A stretch of DNA of 64,000 nt from contig CANJHS010000007.1 of assembly GCA_947474225.1 (NCBI GenBank), forward strand, positions 1 through 64,000, in the 5' to 3' direction. The notes below the pieces were generated by a model. That model searched no databases and was not told where the DNA came from. It worked only from the letters and a program-made list of their open reading frames with translations. Positions 17,900 through 26,881 of this stretch are shown piece by piece. The position numbers were made by a program, and so were the translations under genes. The stretch comes from Roseiflexaceae bacterium (lineage in GTDB: Bacteria; Chloroflexota; Chloroflexia; Chloroflexales; Roseiflexaceae). Positions within the stretch are counted from its first letter, which is position 1. Each line of letters starts with the position of its first letter.

Positions 17900-18559
17900 C
17901 TAGCTGTCGCTGTTGTTTGCAAGTTTGTAGCCGAATCCACGGACCGTTACCAAGTACTTGGGTTGCGCTGGGTCTGTTTCAATCCTCTGTCGCACCCGAT
18001 AGACCAACGCGTCAATCGCATTGAAATCGTACACTTCGTAGTCCCAAATGTCTTTGGCGATTTCTTCTTTGCTCACCACATTCCCATTGCGCCGGTAAAG
18101 CAAATGAAGCAATTGGAATTCTTTGACCGTCAGCGGCGGGTCGATGAGCGCCCCTTTGATCTGGACAGTTTTGGCACCATCATCGATGATGATGTCACCT
18201 TCAATGGGTTTGCGGATGCTGAAATTGGGCAATTCGCCCTTTTGCGTTGCTTCTGGGTCAACAAAAATAATCTCGGTCGCACCAACAAGGATTACATCCA
18301 GACTGTTCAGCCGCGTCATGTCCGAAATTACCTGTCCATTGACGAAGGTTCCGTTGGTACTCGTCAAATCCCGCACCAAATAGCCATGTTCATCGTGCTC
18401 TAAGGTCGCATGCCGGCGTGATGCCAACGGATGTGTGATGACGATGTCGTTTTGTTGGTCACGACCAATGGTGATCAAGTCGCGATGCCACTCGATTTGC
18501 ACTTCACTTATTTCCGGATGGCGAATACGCAACATGGGTACGGGATTCGTATGTATCAC
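17900..18559 (-). CDS. FHA domain / OmpR-type winged-helix regulator
   Basis: 219 aa. The start is GTG 18559, supported by GGAGGCACCAC just upstream. Residues 10-100 are an FHA phosphothreonine-binding domain: TIGRDQQNDIVI, SRRHATL and STNGTFVNG are the canonical motifs. Residues 125-219 form an OmpR/PhoB-like winged helix: LTVKEFQLLHLLYRR, the recognition segment ALVYRVRQRIE and VRGFGYKL. FHA-type regulators are typically switched by a Ser/Thr kinase, as EmbR is by PknH in mycobacteria, though domain order differs. A membrane Ser/Thr kinase is divergent 129 bases away, so a signalling pair is likely. Confidence 0.9.
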   Translation of the reverse strand: MIHTNPVPMLRIRHPEISEVQIEWHRDLITIGRDQQNDIVITHPLASRRHATLEHDEHGYLVRDLTSTNGTFVNGQVISDMTRLNSLDVILVGATEIIFVDPEATQKGELPNFSIRKPIEGDIIIDDGAKTVQIKGALIDPPLTVKEFQLLHLLYRRNGNVVSKEEIAKDIWDYEVYDFNAIDALVYRVRQRIETDPAQPKYLVTVRGFGYKLANNSDS

Positions 18560-18688
18560 GTGGTGCCTCCATTCATGCGGAAGATACGCATATCGATGCG
18601 GAATGGGTGTGTCATTAAATCGTCATATGCTACAATAAGCGTAATACTGCCGATTATACCATATCGTCGTTGAGCTGAGGGGTTTCTT

Positions 18689-20374
18689 GTGTTGAATCTC
18701 GTAGGGCGACGCTTTGAACGATACAGAATACAAGCCGAAATAGGCCGTGGCGGTATGGCTCGGGTGTATCGTGCCACCGACACCATCCTCGGCCGTTCTG
18801 TCGCACTCAAGGTCCTCTCTCCTCAACTCGCCGGCGACCCCGAGTTCTCGGCGCGATTCCGCCGCGAAGGCAAAATTGTCGCTGCCCTCCAACACCCACA
18901 CATCGTCACCCTCTTTGACGTCGGTGAATCAGAGGGGATTCAATACCTCGCCATGGAGTTCATCGATGGGCGTAGTATTTACGCGGTTATTCGCGAACGT
19001 GGAGCCCTCCCTGGCGAGATTGTCGCCGTGCTTATCCGGGCAGTTGCACTTGCCCTCGACTATGCGCACTCCCAAGGCGCAGTCCACCGTGACATTAAGC
19101 CGCAAAACATCCTCATCGACCAGAATGGTCGCATCCTGCTGACTGATTTCGGCATTTCTGTTTCGAACAACGACGAGGCGGGCCGCCTGACCAAAACTGG
19201 TCTCTTCATGGGCACCCCCGAGTACATGTCACCCGAGCAAGTATCCGGTATCGCTGTTGATTACCGTACCGATTTGTATTCACTCGCCATCAGTGCCTAC
19301 GAGATGTTTGCTGGCGAAGTCCCGTTCATCGGCAATACCCCTGAGCTCATTGTTGCGCACGCCCAAAAGCCCCCGCCACCGCTTCCCGTCAAAACACACG
19401 GGTTGCCAGAGGGACTCGTCGTCGTACTGCAAAAGGCCCTCGCCAAAAATCCCAATGACCGCTTTCAATCTTGCATCGCACTCTCCATGGCAATCGATGC
19501 CGCATTCGCAGAATTGCCAGCCAGTACCACAGCATCCTCGATGATTGCTGGTATGGCACGCTCGCGCAATGAATCCCCACGTTCGACACGCATGATTGAA
19601 TCCGACATTGACACAACACGCGAGCTCTATGCCGAAGCACCGGCCTTTGCGACCGGAGCAGCCACTGCTCCACGCAAACGGAATGTGCTCGGCGGACGCA
19701 GTAATGTACCTGCTCGCCCCAATTCAATTGTCAACGGGCTTCCTATCAGCATCGTTGCTCCTGTTACGATTGGTATTTTGATTACCGGGTTCTTGCTCGT
19801 ACGCTCATTGTTTGCAACCACCCAAAACACCAGCGCCAGCATGACCCCCACCCAGAGTCCTACAATCACGACAGTTTCTACCGAGACTCGTCTCCCTGCG
19901 GCATCAGCAACACCTGAATCTCTCATCATTTTGCCTACCATTGCCGCAAATACTGCGGTCCCCGTGCCAAAACCCGTACGCACCAAAAAGCCAACTGCAG
20001 TCCCCTTTACCCCCACAGCCATACCCGTGGACACTATCGTAGCCACGGTCATTGTTCCCACGACTTCCCCGAGCGTTACCGTATTACCCACCAATACGCT
20101 CATCGTTACTTCCACAGTGACTCTCTCTCCAACATTGAGCTCAACAGTAAGCTCAACAGTGAGTCCAACCAGTAGCGCCACCGCAACAGCGAGTTCGACG
20201 CAACGCCCAACACGCACACGCGTCGTGACGTCCACCGCTGTCGCACCAACGGTAACGGTAGCGATACCAACGGGCACACCTGTACCACCTCCAACAGCCA
20301 CGGCGGTTCCTCCACCTACAGCGGTACCAAGCAACACACCGGTGCCTACCGCAATAGCAACCGCAACTCCATGA
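18689..20374 (+). CDS. membrane Ser/Thr protein kinase (PknB-like) with Thr/Pro-rich extracellular tail
   Basis: 561 aa from GTG 18689 with GAGGGG upstream. Kinase domain about 1-275: glycine loop EIGRGGMARVYRA, catalytic VHRDIKPQNIL, DFGIS, and a GTPEYMSPEQ activation segment. The linker to about 345 is Ser/Arg-rich. One transmembrane helix lies at about 352-374. The remaining roughly 185 residues are almost all Thr, Ser, Pro, Val and Ala, a low-complexity wall-spanning or glycosylated tail rather than PASTA repeats. The stop overlaps the next start by four bases. Its likely substrate is the divergent FHA regulator. Confidence 0.93.
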   Translation: MLNLVGRRFERYRIQAEIGRGGMARVYRATDTILGRSVALKVLSPQLAGDPEFSARFRREGKIVAALQHPHIVTLFDVGESEGIQYLAMEFIDGRSIYAVIRERGALPGEIVAVLIRAVALALDYAHSQGAVHRDIKPQNILIDQNGRILLTDFGISVSNNDEAGRLTKTGLFMGTPEYMSPEQVSGIAVDYRTDLYSLAISAYEMFAGEVPFIGNTPELIVAHAQKPPPPLPVKTHGLPEGLVVVLQKALAKNPNDRFQSCIALSMAIDAAFAELPASTTASSMIAGMARSRNESPRSTRMIESDIDTTRELYAEAPAFATGAATAPRKRNVLGGRSNVPARPNSIVNGLPISIVAPVTIGILITGFLLVRSLFATTQNTSASMTPTQSPTITTVSTETRLPAASATPESLIILPTIAANTAVPVPKPVRTKKPTAVPFTPTAIPVDTIVATVIVPTTSPSVTVLPTNTLIVTSTVTLSPTLSSTVSSTVSPTSSATATASSTQRPTRTRVVTSTAVAPTVTVAIPTGTPVPPPTATAVPPPTAVPSNTPVPTAIATATP

Positions 20375-21348
20375 TCGAACTACCGGCACGCCTCTCGGTG
20401 CGACTGCGCGCCGAATTACACCGCACTCCGAGCAATCAATGGGTGCCCAATGCGCAGGTGCTGAGCGAGCGCTACCGCGGCACCCGCGATGGTGCACCGC
20501 TCATCCGGAGCGCGCTCGATGCACTTTCGTACGCTGCCTTGTTGATGCCTGCCACCTACGCCCAACTGGACGGCGCCCTCCGCGCCACCTCCCAGCGGAG
20601 CCCGACGTTTTCCCCGACGACACTCCTCGACCTCGGCAGTGGTCCAGGTACCGCGGTATGGGCTGCAATGGAACGCTTTTCTACGATCCAGAGCGTCACG
20701 ACCGTCGAACGCGATATTCATCTCGATGTGCTTGCGCACAGATTACACAGCGCCCACGACATTCCCGTGACGCAACTCCGCCAGGATTTGACCGACCAGC
20801 ACGGCTGGCCTGTCCACGACATGGTAGTGATTGGACACGTCCTCAATGAATTAGCGCCCGCCCAACGTGCTGATTTGCTGCTGCGTGCGTGGGCTGCGAC
20901 TAGTCACACCTTGGTCATCGTCGAACCAGGCACGTCGGCGTTTTTTCCGATGCTCACAGCCATCCGCCAGACCCTCATCGACCTGGGCGCCCATGTCATT
21001 GCACCCTGCACGCATAACGCGACCTGTCCGCTCAGCGGCGACTGGTGTCACTTCGCCACCAAAATTGCCCGCCCTGACTTCCAACGACTCGCCCGCGGTG
21101 CAACACTCCCGTACGAAGAGGCGAAATTCAGCTATATTGCCGTCAGCCGCGTGCCGATTGCATACAGTGGTGCACGTGTGCTCCACGATGGCACAACCCA
21201 CAAAGGCTACATCACCCTCGAGCACTGTTCCGCCCGCGGCATTGTGACCTCGTCCGTTCTCAAACGCCAACGCGACGCCTACCGATCTGCCCGCGATGCC
21301 CAATGGGGCAGTTGGCTACCCGACGAGACGTTATTCCCTACCGAATAG
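20371..21348 (+). CDS. Rsm22-like small-ribosomal-subunit methyltransferase family protein
   Basis: 325 aa. Seen: a SAM-binding loop LDLGSGPGTA near 87-96, GHVLNELAP, and a Cys-rich segment with CTHNATCP and GDWCHF; four clustered Cys residues of this type bind an iron-sulfur or zinc centre in Rsm22 proteins. The family includes the mitochondrial Rsm22/METTL17 proteins associated with the small subunit. Methylation activity is presumed. It overlaps the kinase gene by four bases, so the two are likely translated together. Confidence 0.8.
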   Translation: MIELPARLSVRLRAELHRTPSNQWVPNAQVLSERYRGTRDGAPLIRSALDALSYAALLMPATYAQLDGALRATSQRSPTFSPTTLLDLGSGPGTAVWAAMERFSTIQSVTTVERDIHLDVLAHRLHSAHDIPVTQLRQDLTDQHGWPVHDMVVIGHVLNELAPAQRADLLLRAWAATSHTLVIVEPGTSAFFPMLTAIRQTLIDLGAHVIAPCTHNATCPLSGDWCHFATKIARPDFQRLARGATLPYEEAKFSYIAVSRVPIAYSGARVLHDGTTHKGYITLEHCSARGIVTSSVLKRQRDAYRSARDAQWGSWLPDETLFPTE

Positions 21349-21550
21349 CCTTATTTTCTTGTGGAAAAAGCTTCGCCCGCTGCATCACAGTCTACGCCTG
21401 CGACAGAGAGTAATTGCTCAGTTGCGCGTGCTGTGTGATCCTGCTGCTCACTCCTGCAACAGTCTCGTCTGGCGTAGGTGCCCGTGCAGGCACCCAGAGA
21501 AAACGGTTGTACGGCGACCTCTGTGGGGTGCCACCATACCCTTGACTGCA

Positions 21551-21579
21551 TTGCACCCAAATGCGCCTGGTGTTAAGAT
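21551..21579 (+). promoter_or_regulatory. promoter of the MocA-VOC-SDR operon
   Basis: TTGCAC (21551-21556), 17 bases, TAAGAT (21574-21579) with a TG one base upstream as in extended -10 elements. It lies 30 bases before the ATG at 21609. Confidence 0.6.
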
Positions 21580-21608
21580 ATGGCGTCACCCTTTCAGCGA
21601 GGAATACT

Positions 21609-22709
21609 ATGAACAGTACCGCAGTTGGTATTATCGGTTGTGGCAACATTAGCAGCATCTACCTGCAGAATTGTCACCAGCGCTTCCGTGGCATCCACAT
21701 TGCAGCCGTCGCTGACATCGACGTCGCACGTGCTCAGGCACGCGCCGCCGAATTCGGTGTCGCCAAGGGATGTTCGGTCGACGAATTGCTGGCCGACCCA
21801 ACCATCAAAATCGTGATCAATCTGACGGTCCCCGCCGCACATGGTGAAGTGGCACTCAAAGCCATCGCCGCTGGCAAATCGGTCTACAACGAAAAACCCC
21901 TCGCCGTCACCCGCGCCGAAGCACAACAAATGCTGAGCATGGCCGAAGCCAAGGGAGTACGCGTTGGCGGAGCCCCCGACACCTTCCTCGGCGCTGGTCT
22001 GCAGACGAGTCGCAAACTCATCGATGACGGCTGGATCGGCAAACCCATTGGCGCAACTGCCTTCATGCTTGGGCGCGGACCCGAAGGTTGGCATCCCAAT
22101 CCATATTTCTTCTATCAGCCCGGTGCTGGTCCCATGTTCGACATGGGTCCCTATTACTTGACTGCCCTGACGACGTTGCTCGGCCCCGTCAACCGCGTGA
22201 GCGGTTCGGCCCAGGTCTCGTTTGCAGAACGAACCATCACCAACAATCTCAACTACGGCGAAAAAATTCCTGTCAACACCCCCACGCACGTCGTCGGTGT
22301 GCTCGATTTTGCTGCGGGTGCTGTCGCATCGATTATCACCAGCTTCGATGTCTGGCACAGCACGTTGCCCTGGCTCGAAATATATGGCAGCGAAGGGACG
22401 ATGCTCGTCCCTGACCCCAATAACTTCAGCGGCAGCATCAAAATTCGCCGCGGCGGTGACTCCGAATGGCGCGAAATGCCCCTCAGCCACTCCTTCGCCG
22501 AAAACAGCCGTGGGCTCGGCGTGCTCGACATGGCCGTTGCCATCCAAGAAAATCGGCCGCACCGCGCCTCGGGCAAATTGGCATACCATGTGCTCGACAT
22601 CATGCACGCTATCCATGACGCTTCCCGCGAAGGCCGCCACATGCAGCTCACCAGCGGTGTCGAACGCCCTGCACCATTGCCAATGGGGATGGACAACAAG
22701 GGCTTCTAG
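21609..22709 (+). CDS. Gfo/Idh/MocA-family oxidoreductase
   Basis: 366 aa from ATG 21609; the longer frame begins inside the promoter. Seen: GIIGCGNISSIY Rossmann loop, YNEKPLAV with the family Lys, and a C-terminal beta-sheet domain with GPMFDMGPYY. Such enzymes use NAD(P) on sugars or polyols. It is first in a three-gene operon with a VOC protein and an SDR. The ribosome binding site is weak (AGCGAGGAA). Confidence 0.93.
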   Translation: MNSTAVGIIGCGNISSIYLQNCHQRFRGIHIAAVADIDVARAQARAAEFGVAKGCSVDELLADPTIKIVINLTVPAAHGEVALKAIAAGKSVYNEKPLAVTRAEAQQMLSMAEAKGVRVGGAPDTFLGAGLQTSRKLIDDGWIGKPIGATAFMLGRGPEGWHPNPYFFYQPGAGPMFDMGPYYLTALTTLLGPVNRVSGSAQVSFAERTITNNLNYGEKIPVNTPTHVVGVLDFAAGAVASIITSFDVWHSTLPWLEIYGSEGTMLVPDPNNFSGSIKIRRGGDSEWREMPLSHSFAENSRGLGVLDMAVAIQENRPHRASGKLAYHVLDIMHAIHDASREGRHMQLTSGVERPAPLPMGMDNKGF

Positions 22710-22733
22710 CCCGTCACGTCTGAGGAGGCTGCG

Positions 22734-23582
22734 CTGCTGCAGTACATCCATCACCTGACCATACACGTCAGTGACCTGACGCGTGCAATTGCCCGCTACT
22801 GCGCATTCGGACTGGTGTGTCACAGGCACACCAGTCACGATGCGTGGCTGGTTGCACCCAATGGCGCCATTCACCTCCACGTGCCAGACCTGCCAGTGCG
22901 CCATCATGCGACAATCTTTGATCCCGGTTATACACACTGCTGTATCCAAACACCGAACATCCAGCAATTCATCACAAACACACATGCAACGGACGCTCGT
23001 CCGCGCTCACAGCCTGTCGATTTGGGGACGGGACATCGTTATGTCTATTTAGACGACGACGACGGCATTGTCACGGAGTGTGAGGGCGTTCCCTATGCAC
23101 CAACCGAGTCGCCAGCGTGGCTCGCACATATCGCGATTGCAAGTACTGATATCAGCCGACTCGCGGCATTTTATACCGCAGTCACGGGTGGCACGGTGCA
23201 GACAAGCCCCGTGTTGGCTGACAATCGCGGCATTGACACCATTGCCCAAGTAGACGACATCCGCGCTCAGGCTGCCTGGGTCCGTGGCGCAAATCTCACC
23301 ATCGAGCTCTGGCAGTTCGCATCACCTGCCCCACGTTTACTCCCACCACGACAAACGAACAGTCTCGGCTATGGAGGAATGACCCTGTGTGTCACGAATC
23401 TGCAGGAAGCCATCACACACCTTACTGCTTGCGGCGCACGAACGGACGATCAAATTACCTGGTATGACCCTGACGGGAATCAGATATCACTCGTCACGCA
23501 TACCGACCCCATCGTGACCGCGCTCGGTTCGCGCACAGAACTCCACATGGTCCAACGCATTGCATCGCTCTGGCAGCGCTGA
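22734..23582 (+). CDS. VOC (glyoxalase/dioxygenase-fold) protein with probable CTG start
   Basis: 282 aa if started at CTG 22734. That start is supported by GAGGAGG at 22722-22728 and by the residues that follow, YIHHLTIHVSDLTRAI, the standard first strand of a VOC module. The only non-CTG start nearby, GTG 22815, has no ribosome binding site and removes this strand and a metal His. A second VOC module begins at WLAHIAIASTDISRL. Metal-dependent, small-molecule chemistry is expected; substrate unknown. It is in the same frame as the upstream gene, separated from it by TAG 22707-22709 only. Confidence 0.75.
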   Translation: MLQYIHHLTIHVSDLTRAIARYCAFGLVCHRHTSHDAWLVAPNGAIHLHVPDLPVRHHATIFDPGYTHCCIQTPNIQQFITNTHATDARPRSQPVDLGTGHRYVYLDDDDGIVTECEGVPYAPTESPAWLAHIAIASTDISRLAAFYTAVTGGTVQTSPVLADNRGIDTIAQVDDIRAQAAWVRGANLTIELWQFASPAPRLLPPRQTNSLGYGGMTLCVTNLQEAITHLTACGARTDDQITWYDPDGNQISLVTHTDPIVTALGSRTELHMVQRIASLWQR

Positions 23583-23594
23583 CGAGGAGGACAT

Positions 23595-24335
23595 ATGCAC
23601 CATCCAGTAGTCCTGGTGACCGGAGCTGCAGGCGGCATCGGTGCCGCCTGTGTCACTGCATTTGCAGCAGCAGGCTGGGATATCGTCGGGGTAGATCGCG
23701 CATTCACTCACACTGCTCCCCAAAAAAACAGTTCCTCCATGCTTTTCTGCGCAGGCGATGTCACACAGCCATCCGATTGGCAGCGCTGGCTAGACGAGAC
23801 CTATAGCCACTATGGCCGTCTGGATGCGGTCATCAATAATGCCGGCATTTCTGGCCCTATCTGTGACTTTCTCGACTATCCTGACGACGCATTTGATGCA
23901 GTGATGGCAGTCAACGCCCGTGGCGTTTTTCTCGGCACAAAATACGGTGCAGCCCGCATGATAGCCGCAGGTACGACTGGAGCAATTGTCAATATCTCTT
24001 CCAACGCCGGCCTCACTGGGAGCCCACGCATCGTCGGCTATTCAGCGAGCAAACACGCCGTCATAGGCATCACAAAATCCGCTGCAAAAGCATTTGCGAC
24101 CCGCAATGTGCGCGTCAATGTGATTTGTCCAGCACCGACCGACACGGCGATGGTGCGCAGCCTCGAGCAATACTCATCCCCTGCACAGGTGCACAGTGCA
24201 CTCACAGCAGGGACGCCGATGGCACGGTATGGTGACCCTGCCGAAATAGCAGCAGCCGCGCTCTTTCTCAGTAGCGCGGCTGCGAGTTTCATTACCGGTG
24301 CGGTGTTACCCGTCGATGGTGGTTCGGTGGCCTAA
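23595..24335 (+). CDS. short-chain dehydrogenase/reductase (classical SDR)
   Basis: 246 aa with GACGAGGAGG before the ATG. Seen: TGAAGGIG (9-16), NNAG (81-84), Ser136, Tyr149 and Lys153 in YSASK, and the usual C-terminal FITGAVLPVDGG. D34 after the second strand points to NAD(H). Third gene of the MocA-VOC-SDR operon; together they look like a short sugar or polyol oxidation pathway. It overlaps the convergent HD-domain gene by four bases at the 3' end. Confidence 0.92.
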   Translation: MHHPVVLVTGAAGGIGAACVTAFAAAGWDIVGVDRAFTHTAPQKNSSSMLFCAGDVTQPSDWQRWLDETYSHYGRLDAVINNAGISGPICDFLDYPDDAFDAVMAVNARGVFLGTKYGAARMIAAGTTGAIVNISSNAGLTGSPRIVGYSASKHAVIGITKSAAKAFATRNVRVNVICPAPTDTAMVRSLEQYSSPAQVHSALTAGTPMARYGDPAEIAAAALFLSSAAASFITGAVLPVDGGSVA

Positions 24336-24916
24336 GCGACTGCCACTCCCGCAATCCCCAACGTCGCAGCCCGCGCAGTCAACGCTGCGATGACATCACG
24401 AATCAGTTCATCGACCTCGACGCCGAGTCCGGTTGCACCGTTGACGATATCGTCACGATTCACCGCGCGGGCAAAACCCTTGTCCTTCATCTTCTTTTTG
24501 ACCGCAGCGACGTCCACATCGGCGATATTTTTGCTTGGTCGGACTAACGCTACTGCAACCACAAAACTCGATAATTCATCGACGGCAAAGAGTGTCTTTT
24601 CGAGCATTGAATCGCGTGAAACGCCCGAATAATCTGCATGCGACAAAATAGCCCGGCATATTTCTTCACTCCAGCCGTTTTCTCGCAGATAGCGTACCCC
24701 TACAAAGGGGTGCGCATTGTCGGCGACTTCCAAGCTGGGATGCCGTTCGTAGTCCATGTCATGGAGCCACCCCGTCGCTTCCCACATATCGACATCTTGG
24801 TTTGTTTTGGCCGCCATATAGACCAACGATGCCGCGACAGCACCGCAATGCTTGCGTAGGACTTCTGAGGTCACCCATTCATAGACAAGCGTTTGTGCAC
24901 GTGCGGTCAATGTCAT
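24332..24916 (-). CDS. HD-domain hydrolase-like protein
   Basis: 194 aa from ATG 24916, with AAAGAG upstream; a start at 24937 is possible. Seen: an HD motif in GWLHDMDYERHP, preceded by a His-containing helix and followed by an AILSHADYSG helix, as in metal-dependent HD phosphohydrolases that act on nucleotides. Substrate unknown. It is the last gene of the heat-shock operon, starting 27 bases after rlmB ends. Confidence 0.75.
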   Translation of the reverse strand: MTLTARAQTLVYEWVTSEVLRKHCGAVAASLVYMAAKTNQDVDMWEATGWLHDMDYERHPSLEVADNAHPFVGVRYLRENGWSEEICRAILSHADYSGVSRDSMLEKTLFAVDELSSFVVAVALVRPSKNIADVDVAAVKKKMKDKGFARAVNRDDIVNGATGLGVEVDELIRDVIAALTARAATLGIAGVAVA

Positions 24917-24942
24917 GTTCGTCTCTTTCGTCGGCACGCAGC

Positions 24943-25692
24943 CTATTTGGCAGAACTACGGGCATGCAAGGCGTGATAGAGGACCACCGAGCCTGCCACT
25001 GCGACATTCAGCGATTGAATTTGGCCATGCATGGGCAGTTTGACCATGAAATCACAGCGTTCACGGGTCAGCCGGGCCATCCCGGCGCCTTCTGAACCCA
25101 ACACGACGGCAAGTGGCATGTTCAAATCGGTTTGATCATAGTACTGTGCTTTTTCGTCATCCTCGACGCCAACAACCCATACACCCTGCTTTTGCAGCTT
25201 TTCGATGCTCTGCGCCAGATTGGTGACCACGGCGATATGCAAGTGCTCTACCGCCCCAGAAGATGCGTTGACAACAGCCGGCGTTATTTCGGCAGCACGT
25301 CGACCGGGAATGATGACACCGTGCATCCCGACAATTTCGGCAGTACGCAACAACGTCCCTAAATTCTGCGGATCCTGGAGGTGATCGAGCAACAAAATGA
25401 ACGGCATTTCGTTCCGTGATTTCGCCAACGACAACATTTCGTCGAGGTCACTGTAGGGGTATTCGCTGCACTCAAGGATGACGCCTTGATGATTCAAGCC
25501 GTGCAAACGAGATTCGAGCAACCGTTTATCGACCATCTCGACGGGAATTTCGAGTTCTTTGGCGTGCGTGACCGCATCGGCTAACGTACCCGAAAGTTGT
25601 GCGCCATTGGCAACCAATAGCCGTTGAGGGACGCGACGTTGGGCACGTAAGGCTTCGCGAACTGAATTCCGACCATAGATAAGTTCTGTCAT
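24943..25692 (-). CDS. rlmB: 23S rRNA 2'-O-ribose methyltransferase RlmB-like (TrmH/SpoU family)
   Basis: 249 aa. N-terminal substrate-binding domain starts LIYGRNSVREAL. The SPOUT knot carries the three motifs: DHLQDPQNLGTLLRTAE, VVLGSEGAGM and LPMHGQIQSLNVAVA. The family methylates G2251 of 23S rRNA in E. coli; TrmH-type tRNA specificity cannot be excluded. It starts one base before dnaJ ends and is part of the heat-shock operon. Confidence 0.88.
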   Translation of the reverse strand: MTELIYGRNSVREALRAQRRVPQRLLVANGAQLSGTLADAVTHAKELEIPVEMVDKRLLESRLHGLNHQGVILECSEYPYSDLDEMLSLAKSRNEMPFILLLDHLQDPQNLGTLLRTAEIVGMHGVIIPGRRAAEITPAVVNASSGAVEHLHIAVVTNLAQSIEKLQKQGVWVVGVEDDEKAQYYDQTDLNMPLAVVLGSEGAGMARLTRERCDFMVKLPMHGQIQSLNVAVAGSVVLYHALHARSSAK

Positions 25693-25693
25693 G

Positions 25694-26842
25694 TTATAAG
25701 CCTAAGGCGCTCTTGATGCGGTCTAAGATACCTTCGTCATGCGGGTGTGTCCCGCTGCTATGACCTGCGTTCCCCGCATCGCCGCCGGTCGAAGGAGTGA
25801 ATGTATGAGCCAATGCAGAAAAGAGCACACGTTGCTCTTCGGTGAGCTTGTCAGGAACAACAACCTTGGCAATCACAATCTGATCGCCGCGCCCCGTCGA
25901 ACGTAACATCGGCACACCCTTGCCCCGCAGTCGGAACGATGTCCCTGTCTGCATCCCGGGATTGATTTTGAGTGGTTCGCTGCCTTCGAGCGTCGGAATG
26001 GTCATCGTCGCACCGAGTGCCGCCTGCGCTACATTCACCGACATCTCGTAGATGACGTCGTTCTCTTGGCGGCGAAAGAACGCATGCGGCTGGATTTCGA
26101 ATACCACATACAAATTCCCGTAGGCACCACCGCGCGGACCAATCTCGCCTTCACCCGTCATACGCAGTTGTGATTGGCTATCGATACCAGCAGGTATTTT
26201 GAGATTAAGGCTATGAAGCGCCCGCACGCGGCCGTCACCACGACACTCACGGCAGGGGATCGCGATAACCACTCCCTCGCCCCGACATGCGTCGCAGGCC
26301 ATGACGGTGACCATGTTGAATATGGGCGACCGTTGCCGTACTTCACCGCTTCCGCCACAGCGAGTACAGCGCGTGGGTTCGGTCCCTTCCTGGGCGCCGT
26401 TCCCTTTACACGAACCGCACGTCTCTTGACGACGGTATTCTATGGTCTTTTCGACCCCAAACACTGCCTCTTCAAAGGTCAGTTTGAGGACGTATTTGAG
26501 GTCAGCTCCAGATTTGGGACCACGCTGGCCACGCCCGCCGCCAGAACCACCAAAAAACGACTCGAAAATAGCCGAAAACGGATCTTCACCGCCGAATGGA
26601 TCGCCACCACCGCCCATTTGCGGCCCATTATGCCCAAAGCGATCGTAGACGGCTCGTTTTTCCGCATCCGACAATACCGAGTTCGCTTCATTTATGTCTT
26701 TGAACATCGATTCGGCATCGGCTTCTTTATTGACATCGGGATGGAATTTGCGCGCCAAAGCACGATACGCCTTGCGTATATCGTCGGGGCTGGCATCACG
26801 CGGGATGCCCAGAACCTCATAGTAGTCGCGTTTGTTACTCAT
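25694..26842 (-). CDS. dnaJ: chaperone DnaJ
   Basis: 382 aa, full length. J domain 1-70 with the HPD motif (KFHPDVN), then a Gly/Phe-rich linker, a zinc domain with four repeats (CGSCKGNG, CTRCGGSG, CDACRGEG, CRECRGDG), and C-terminal substrate domains. Stimulates ATP hydrolysis by DnaK and delivers substrates. Directly downstream of dnaK. Confidence 0.97.
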   Translation of the reverse strand: MSNKRDYYEVLGIPRDASPDDIRKAYRALARKFHPDVNKEADAESMFKDINEANSVLSDAEKRAVYDRFGHNGPQMGGGGDPFGGEDPFSAIFESFFGGSGGGRGQRGPKSGADLKYVLKLTFEEAVFGVEKTIEYRRQETCGSCKGNGAQEGTEPTRCTRCGGSGEVRQRSPIFNMVTVMACDACRGEGVVIAIPCRECRGDGRVRALHSLNLKIPAGIDSQSQLRMTGEGEIGPRGGAYGNLYVVFEIQPHAFFRRQENDVIYEMSVNVAQAALGATMTIPTLEGSEPLKINPGMQTGTSFRLRGKGVPMLRSTGRGDQIVIAKVVVPDKLTEEQRVLFSALAHTFTPSTGGDAGNAGHSSGTHPHDEGILDRIKSALGL

Positions 26843-26881
26843 CTCGTCTTCCTACCAGGCAAAAGTATATCTATCGAACGC

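Noticed and set aside
21594-22985. 463-codon minus-strand open frame antisense to the MocA-family gene
   Set aside because: No ribosome binding site or recognisable domains; composition is the mirror of a clear gene and such long shadows are common at this GC content.
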